Below, piece by piece: positions 13,332 through 18,227 of a DNA stretch of 18,227 nucleotides. Within the stretch, counting starts at the first letter, position 1; each line of letters begins with the position of its first letter. The DNA lies in assembly GCA_043775075.1 (NCBI GenBank), contig JAYVSS010000199.1, forward strand, positions 1-18,227, read 5' to 3'. This DNA is from JANLQX01 sp043775075. GTDB taxonomy: Bacteria > Actinomycetota > Acidimicrobiia > Acidimicrobiales > JANYDT01. The notes beneath the pieces are model-generated. The model was given only the letters and a program-made list of their open reading frames with translations, did no database searches and had not been told where the DNA came from. A program made the translations under genes and the position numbers.

Positions 13332-14786
13332 ATGTCTGACGCACCCACGCTCACCGGGCTGGACGACGTAAAATCCCTGGTCGCAGCCGAGGACCCTGAC
13401 AGGCGACTGGCCCCGTGTGAACTTACCGACCTGGTCATCGGTCCGGGAGTGCTTGCCCGCGTCGTTGAAGCGGTCGCAGGCCTTGTACCAGTCGGGTGTA
13501 AAACCCCGGCGTGCGTTGTATTGCTGGTCGATGCAACGCCGATTTATCGCAAAGGTGCCGACGTTAAAGCGATCGTCGAGCAAGACCTCGCCACCCGGTT
13601 CGACGTGCGCCGCGTCATTCTCTCCGACGGCCACGCTGAGCTACACGTCACCGACACGGTGGTGCAGGCGGCGATCGACGCCACAACGTGGGCCGACGTT
13701 GTTGTTGCCCTCGGTGGTGGCACCATTAGCGATATCGGCAAGCTCGCTGTTGCGGCGCGGCCGGGTCTCCCGCTCGTCACGGTAATGACCGCCGCTTCGG
13801 TGGACGGCTACACCGACAACGTGTCGGTGATGCTCAAAGATGGCGTGAAAAGAACCGTGCCGTCGGTATGGCCGAACGTCGTAGTGGCCGACGCCGAGAC
13901 GGTTGCCGGAGCCCCTGGACGCATGAACCGCGCCGGCTACGGAGAGATGACCTCAATGTACGTCGCCCCCGCTGACTGGCGACTCGCAGCGATCCTTGGC
14001 GTCGATTCGTCATACCACCACGGACCGGTGGCTCTGCTTGAGGCAATTGGGGGCCGGCTTGACGCATGCGCGCCCGGCGTCCGCACTGGCGACCCGCACG
14101 CAGTGCAGGAGCTCACCTGGGCTCTCGCTTTGCGCGGCATCGCCACGGGGGTTGCGGGCACCACCGCCTGCCTGTCCGGCGTCGAGCATCTCGTTAGCCA
14201 CATGCTCGACCTGCGGGGCGCCGAGCTGCACCTCCCTACTGGGCTGCACGGCGAGCAGGTCGGCGTCGGGTCGGTGATTTCAGCGTGCATGTGGGAGATG
14301 CTGCGCGAACGGCTCGAGGTCACGCCAGGCGCACGAGTACAAGTCGAGATGCTGGATGCGCCCACGTCCGAGGTGAGCGTGCGGTCGGCGTTCAACCGGC
14401 TTGATCCGTCCGGTCGCATCGCCAATGAGTGCTGGAACGATTACGGGCGCAAGCTTGAACGGGTCACGCAGTGCCTATCCGGGATCAACGGGGCCCTGGA
14501 AAATTGGGGGTCCCATGTCGGCGACCTGGCCGCGCTCGTCCGCCCTTCGGACGTCATCGTGGCGGGGCTCAGGTCAGCGGGGGCGCCGGCCCGGCTTGAC
14601 GAGCTCGGCGCCGACCTCGACATCGACGCGCAGCGGTGGGCCGTGGAGTCGTGCGCACTCATGCGCAATCGCTTCACCGTGGTCGACCTGCTGACTCTGC
14701 TGGGTTGGTGGACGCCGGCCGACGTCGACGAAATCTTGGACCGGGTTGACCGGGTCACCGCTACACCAAAGTCGATAGCAGTATGA
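13332..14786 (+). CDS. AraM/sn-glycerol-1-phosphate dehydrogenase-like enzyme
   Basis: This 484-residue protein is in the dehydroquinate synthase-like/iron-alcohol dehydrogenase superfamily, AraM/EgsA branch, whose members interconvert dihydroxyacetone phosphate and sn-glycerol-1-phosphate with NAD(P)H. Recognisable elements are the nucleotide-binding GGGTISDIGKLA (128-139), TAASVDGYTDNVS (153-165), AGYGEMTSMYVAPADW (201-216), SGVEHLVSHML (282-292) and LPTGLHGEQVGVG (301-313). His286, His290 and His306 are candidate metal ligands. The position usually occupied by a metal-binding aspartate (GFGD in AraM) is Glu205. The protein is also clearly longer than AraM (about 390-400 residues), mostly by C-terminal sequence. 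The start is fixed by AGGAGA (13322-13327) 4 bases before the ATG. Given its neighbours, the likely job is oxidation of another polyol phosphate, not lipid synthesis; that is inference. Confidence 0.82.
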   Translation: MSDAPTLTGLDDVKSLVAAEDPDRRLAPCELTDLVIGPGVLARVVEAVAGLVPVGCKTPACVVLLVDATPIYRKGADVKAIVEQDLATRFDVRRVILSDGHAELHVTDTVVQAAIDATTWADVVVALGGGTISDIGKLAVAARPGLPLVTVMTAASVDGYTDNVSVMLKDGVKRTVPSVWPNVVVADAETVAGAPGRMNRAGYGEMTSMYVAPADWRLAAILGVDSSYHHGPVALLEAIGGRLDACAPGVRTGDPHAVQELTWALALRGIATGVAGTTACLSGVEHLVSHMLDLRGAELHLPTGLHGEQVGVGSVISACMWEMLRERLEVTPGARVQVEMLDAPTSEVSVRSAFNRLDPSGRIANECWNDYGRKLERVTQCLSGINGALENWGSHVGDLAALVRPSDVIVAGLRSAGAPARLDELGADLDIDAQRWAVESCALMRNRFTVVDLLTLLGWWTPADVDEILDRVDRVTATPKSIAV

Positions 14787-16342
14787 CGACCGCAGATCTC
14801 GTTGTTGGCGTCGACTGCTCGACGACGGCGGCCAAGGCCGTGGTGTGGGGGCCCGATGGCAGGGCGGTGTCGTCGGCACGCGTCTCGTTAGAGCTCAGCC
14901 AGCCCCGACCGGGCTGGGGTGAGCAGAATGCCGAAGATTGGTGGTCCGCGGTGTGCGGGTCGGTGCGCCGCGCCGTGTCAACCGTCGACGCCTCGCGAGT
15001 GGGGGCGATCTGCGTGGCTCATCAGCGCGAGTCCTTCGTCTGCCTGGACCGCAACGGGCAGCCCCTGCGTCCGGCCATGCTGTGGCTTGACGGCCGCGCC
15101 GTCGAAGAGGTCGACCGGTATGGCACCGATGATGTGCACCGGATCACGGGGAAGCCGGCGAACCCGACACCGGGCTGGTACAAACTGCTGTGGCTGGCCA
15201 AGCACGAACCACAGATGATGACGCGCGTGCATAAGGTCGTCGATCTTCACGGCTTCTTGGTGCAGCGCCTCACCGGCGAGTGGCGCACGTCGGTGGCGAG
15301 TGCCGACCCGCTCGGGCTCGTCGACTTAAGTACCGGGAGGTACGACGACGCCCTGCTCGCGGCGTGCGGTCTCGATGTCTCGCACATGGCCGAAATGGTG
15401 CAGCCGGGCGTACCGCTCGGGCCCCTTCTGGCGGAAATTGCCGACGATCTTGGGCTGGCTCGCAGCACTCTGGTTGTTGCGGGAGCGGGCGACGGCCAAG
15501 CTGCTCAGCTCGGCACGGGCATCACCGAGCCGGGCACGGCGTTTCTTAATCTCGGCAGCGGGATTGTGTCGGGCACCGTGAGCGAAAGCTACTCATACGG
15601 CCGAGAGTACCGCACGCTGTTCGCCGCGACCCCGGGCCGTTACAGCCTCGAAACGTTCATGGGAGGAGGCACGTTCAACCTCACGTGGTTCGTCGAGCGT
15701 TTCTCCGCCGTCGACCCCCGAGCCCTCGGCCTCGATGTCTCCGCCGAATCGATCCTCGAAATGGCGGCCTCGCAACTGCCACCCGGAGCGAACGGCCTGC
15801 TCGTCCTGCCGTACTGGACAGGCGCGCTTGCGCCCTACTGGGATCACAATGCCCGCGGCGTGATTCTCGGGCTTACCGGAATACACGGGAAGTCCCACGT
15901 TTACCGAGCGCTTCTTGAAGGTATTGCCTTTGAGCAGCGCTTCCTCACCGAGGGGGCGGAGGCGGTGCTCGCCGACCCGGTCGAGCGGCTCGTTGTGCTC
16001 GGTGGTGGGTCGCGCAGCCCAGTCTGGTGCCAAATCATTTCCGACGTGCTGCGCCGACCAGTCGACATCGTGCGGGAGCCGGAGAGCACGTCGCTCGGTG
16101 CTGGCATGCTCGCGGCCGCAGCGCTCGGCCTGCATGGCTCGATCGCCGATGCCGCAACCGCAATGAGCGCACTATCGCGTCGCCACGAGCCCGACGGCCG
16201 AACGGCGGACCAGTACGACGCTCTGTTCGGCGTGTACCGCGACATATACCCGTCACTCGCGTCGATCTTCGGCCGCCTCGCCACGGCAACAGCGCCAACA
16301 GCGCCAACAGCGCCAACAGCTGTGAATGGCGGCCACGCATGA
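14783..16342 (+). CDS. FGGY-family carbohydrate kinase, XylB-like
   Basis: This 519-residue second FGGY kinase is closer to the xylulokinase/ribulokinase side than to GlpK. The ATPase motif is VGVDCSTTAAKAVVWG (8-23), followed by the substrate-side AHQRESF (79-85) and WLDGRA (101-106), the catalytic Asp237 in GAGDGQAAQLGTG, and the C-terminal LGGGSRSPVWCQIISDVLRR. Such enzymes phosphorylate ketoses or polyols at a terminal hydroxyl. The start ATG overlaps the AraM-like stop by ATGA, so these two enzymes are probably translationally coupled and may work on successive intermediates. The protein ends in a Thr-Ala-Pro repeat tail encoded by a 9-bp tandem repeat, beyond the family core. The substrate is unknown. 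Confidence 0.9.
   Translation: MTTADLVVGVDCSTTAAKAVVWGPDGRAVSSARVSLELSQPRPGWGEQNAEDWWSAVCGSVRRAVSTVDASRVGAICVAHQRESFVCLDRNGQPLRPAMLWLDGRAVEEVDRYGTDDVHRITGKPANPTPGWYKLLWLAKHEPQMMTRVHKVVDLHGFLVQRLTGEWRTSVASADPLGLVDLSTGRYDDALLAACGLDVSHMAEMVQPGVPLGPLLAEIADDLGLARSTLVVAGAGDGQAAQLGTGITEPGTAFLNLGSGIVSGTVSESYSYGREYRTLFAATPGRYSLETFMGGGTFNLTWFVERFSAVDPRALGLDVSAESILEMAASQLPPGANGLLVLPYWTGALAPYWDHNARGVILGLTGIHGKSHVYRALLEGIAFEQRFLTEGAEAVLADPVERLVVLGGGSRSPVWCQIISDVLRRPVDIVREPESTSLGAGMLAAAALGLHGSIADAATAMSALSRRHEPDGRTADQYDALFGVYRDIYPSLASIFGRLATATAPTAPTAPTAVNGGHA
16294..16320. repeat. 9-bp tandem repeat (3 perfect copies) at the end of the XylB-like gene
   Basis: GCCAACAGC is repeated at 16294-16302, 16303-16311 and 16312-16320, with one degenerate copy before it (16285-16293). 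It encodes the Thr-Ala-Pro repeats of the C-terminal tail. Confidence 0.85.
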
Positions 16343-17202
16343 GCATTCCCGGTGGTCCGGGCCTCGGGTTCGCTACCCGGCTATACGACGGATACCTGTT
16401 CGACCTGGATGGCACCGTTTACCTCGGAGATGCGCTCCTGCCCGGCGCACACCATCTCATCACGACGCTGCGCGAACTCGGGCGCCAGACGCTTTTCCTG
16501 TCGAACAACCCAACCAAAGACCCCGAAATGTACGCCGAGAAGCTGACGCGCCTCGGACTGCCGACGGATCCTGGGCACGTCGTGAATCCACTTGTCACGC
16601 TGGCGGCGTGGCTGCGTCGCGAAGCACCCAGTTCTCGCGTATTCGTCATTGGTTCCGAACCATTACGCCGAGCAGTCGTGGGTGCAGGGTGCACGATTTG
16701 CGAGGACCCCGAGCTCATCGACGTGATCGTGGCCAGTTACGACACCAGCTTCGATTACCGCAAGCTGCAAATCGCGTTTGACACGCTCTGGATGAACAAG
16801 CGCGCCCGGCTGGTAACGACCAACCCGGATGCGTACTGCCCGATGCCGGGCGGGCGCGGTGAGCCTGACGCCGCGGCCGTGGTGGCGGCGATCGAGGCAT
16901 GCACCGGCGTGCGCTGCGAGGCAAACTTCGGCAAGCCCGATCCGTCGATGCTCCGCACTGCCCTAGCCGTGTTGGGGCTGGCGCGGCAGGACTGCGTGAT
17001 GGTCGGCGACCGGCTGTACACCGACATCGCGATGGCCGTCGATGCTGGCATCGACTCAGCGTTGGTACTCACGGGAGAGAGCACGCCGGACATGGTCGCC
17101 AATCTCGATCCGAGTCGCCGCCCGAGCTACGTGTTTGACCGCATTGACCAGCTGCTCCCAAGTGGCCTTGACCACAGCGCCCAAAGTGTGTCAGCATGTT
17201 AA
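16339..17202 (+). CDS. HAD-superfamily IIA phosphatase (NagD/AraL-like)
   Basis: This 287-residue cytoplasmic phosphatase has all four HAD motifs: the DLDGTVY nucleophile/acid pair (Asp22, Asp24), Ser55 in FLSNNP, Lys199 in NFGKPD and GDRLYTDI (223-230). The cap between motifs 2 and 3 is the IIA type found in NagD, AraL and phosphoglycolate/p-nitrophenyl phosphatases. These enzymes hydrolyse small sugar or polyol phosphates, often to clear toxic or dead-end phosphates. The start ATG at 16339 overlaps the kinase stop (ATGA); the frame is open further upstream, but those starts would lie deep inside the kinase gene. In Bacillus subtilis the HAD phosphatase gene araL neighbours araM, a pairing echoed here. 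The exact substrate is not predictable. Confidence 0.9.
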   Translation: MSIPGGPGLGFATRLYDGYLFDLDGTVYLGDALLPGAHHLITTLRELGRQTLFLSNNPTKDPEMYAEKLTRLGLPTDPGHVVNPLVTLAAWLRREAPSSRVFVIGSEPLRRAVVGAGCTICEDPELIDVIVASYDTSFDYRKLQIAFDTLWMNKRARLVTTNPDAYCPMPGGRGEPDAAAVVAAIEACTGVRCEANFGKPDPSMLRTALAVLGLARQDCVMVGDRLYTDIAMAVDAGIDSALVLTGESTPDMVANLDPSRRPSYVFDRIDQLLPSGLDHSAQSVSAC

Positions 17203-17238
17203 CCCACGGATCAAATATTTACCCACACGAGGAGAGTA

Positions 17239-18227
17239 ATGTTGCGCGACACCGTCACCCAGCTGGAGATGCAGCGACGCATGCTACGCATCCGCCATTT
17301 CGACGAGCGGGCCTCCAAGATGGTGAAGCGGGGGCAGATTCCCGGCACCGTGCACACATCGATCGGCCAGGAGGCTCAGGTCGTGGGCGCGTGCATGGCG
17401 CTGGCCGACGGCGACTACATGTCGGGCAACCACCGCAGTCACGGGCACCCCATCGGCAAGGGCTCGCCGCTGGGCCCGCTCATGGCCGAGCTGGTCGGCA
17501 AGGCCACCGGGGTCTGCGGCGGCAAAGGTGGCTCGCTTCACCTGGCAGACTTCAACGTGGGCAGCCTGGGTGAGTCGGGCATCGTGGGGTCGTCCATCCC
17601 GATCGCGACGGGTGCAGCACTGTCTTCGAAGGTGCTCGGCAACGGTCGGGTGTCGCTGGCCTTCTTCGGCGACGGCGCCGCCAACCAGGGCTGCCTGTAC
17701 GAGTCGATGAATCTCGCGGGCGCATGGGATCTGCCTGTCGTCTTTTTGTGCGAGAACAATCAGTACGCGCTCTCCACGCCGGCCCACACCGTCACCTCGG
17801 GCGTCATTGCCGACCGGGCTGCTGGCTTCGGCATGGAAGGAATCCGCGTCGAGGACGGCCAAGACGTGCTCGCCGTCCACGACGCCACGACGCGCGCGGT
17901 CGACCGCGCCCGTCGCGGCGAGGGCCCGACCCTGGTTGAAGTGGTCACCTACCGTTTCCGAGAGCACTCTGAGGGCCTTCGCCTGGGCACCGACTACCGC
18001 GATGCCGCTGAGAAGGCGGACTGGCTGCAGCGTGACCCGATCGTGTTGTTCCGTCGTCACCTGGTCGAGGCGGGGTTGGCGACTGAGCAGGAGCTAGACG
18101 AACTCGAGGCCTCGGTGCTCGGCGAGGTGGAGGCCGCCGTTGCCTTCACTGACGCGAGCCCGTTCCCCGATCCATCTATCGCGTTCGCTGACCTTTACAC
18201 CGAGCCGACACCGATGCGTGTCGCCGC
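17239..18227 (+). CDS. TPP-dependent dehydrogenase E1 alpha subunit, pyruvate/acetoin type (partial, 3' end outside window)
   Basis: From the ATG at 17239 a continuous frame of 329 codons reaches the window end, so nearly the whole subunit is visible (relatives are about 320-370 residues). The start is supported by GAGGAGAG (17229-17236). Conserved segments are GTVHTSIGQEA (36-46), the active-site SGNHRSHGH (62-70), GKGGSLHL (95-102), GSLGESGIVGSSIPIATG (108-125) and the thiamine-diphosphate motif from GDGAANQG (144-151) to ENNQYALST (172-180). Such subunits pair with an E1 beta and decarboxylate 2-oxo acids or cleave acetoin, passing the acyl group to a lipoyl E2. It follows the phosphatase gene after 36 bases, so it probably belongs to the operon. 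Whether it acts on pyruvate, acetoin or a pathway-specific ketone cannot be told without the missing downstream genes. Confidence 0.92.
   Translation, partial: MLRDTVTQLEMQRRMLRIRHFDERASKMVKRGQIPGTVHTSIGQEAQVVGACMALADGDYMSGNHRSHGHPIGKGSPLGPLMAELVGKATGVCGGKGGSLHLADFNVGSLGESGIVGSSIPIATGAALSSKVLGNGRVSLAFFGDGAANQGCLYESMNLAGAWDLPVVFLCENNQYALSTPAHTVTSGVIADRAAGFGMEGIRVEDGQDVLAVHDATTRAVDRARRGEGPTLVEVVTYRFREHSEGLRLGTDYRDAAEKADWLQRDPIVLFRRHLVEAGLATEQELDELEASVLGEVEAAVAFTDASPFPDPSIAFADLYTEPTPMRVA

Noticed and set aside
13332..14786. Idea that the AraM-like enzyme signals archaeal-type (glycerol-1-phosphate) membrane lipids
   Set aside because: No geranylgeranylglyceryl phosphate synthase or other ether-lipid gene is nearby, and the enzyme is translationally coupled to a sugar kinase in a catabolic operon.
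17284..18060. 258-codon open frame on the minus strand opposite the E1 alpha gene
   Set aside because: Long antisense frames are common opposite high-GC genes. The plus-strand frame has complete TPP-enzyme motifs and a ribosome binding site; this one has no recognisable domain.

Overview
The window looks like chromosomal DNA of a high-GC bacterium, most likely an actinobacterium (an Acidimicrobiia-type genome would fit, but that is inference). The grounds are strong G/C preference at third codon positions, frequent GTG/TTG starts, stop-start overlaps between genes and lipoprotein-type solute binding. No RNA gene, CRISPR array, transposase or phage gene was seen.

Left part (1-3,761), housekeeping: a diacylglycerol/lipid kinase-family gene runs leftward off the window edge. 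After a divergent intergenic region come the two electron-transfer flavoprotein genes etfB and etfA, with a good candidate terminator behind etfA. A small SnoaL/NTF2-like protein of unknown role follows.

Right part (3,992-18,227), a catabolic locus: a SorC-type sugar-responsive regulator on the minus strand is divergent from a long plus-strand gene run. In order these are an RbsB-like lipoprotein binding protein, an RbsA-like double ATPase, an RbsC-like permease, a GlpD/EryB-like FAD dehydrogenase, a GlpK/EryA-like FGGY kinase, a class II (FbaA/GatY-type) aldolase, an AraM/glycerol-1-phosphate-dehydrogenase-like enzyme, a second (XylB-like) FGGY kinase, an AraL/NagD-like HAD phosphatase and, cut by the right edge, a thiamine-diphosphate E1 alpha subunit of the pyruvate/acetoin dehydrogenase type. 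Five junctions are 1-4 base overlaps, so most of this is very probably one operon.

Together the genes read as import, phosphorylation, oxidation and aldol cleavage of a polyol or ketose, with phosphate removal and a final TPP-dependent oxidative step. The regulator, transporter, kinase and FAD dehydrogenase resemble the erythritol (ery) systems of rhizobia and Brucella. The aldolase, AraM-like enzyme, second kinase, phosphatase and E1 do not belong to that pathway. The substrate cannot be named from sequence, and I regard this as a candidate undescribed polyol pathway. Other unusual features are a 13-bp palindrome in the divergent promoter region, a strong hairpin between the binding-protein and ATPase genes, a 10-bp-periodic repeat tract before the aldolase, and recurrent 9-bp tandem repeats encoding Ala/Thr-rich tails or loops.
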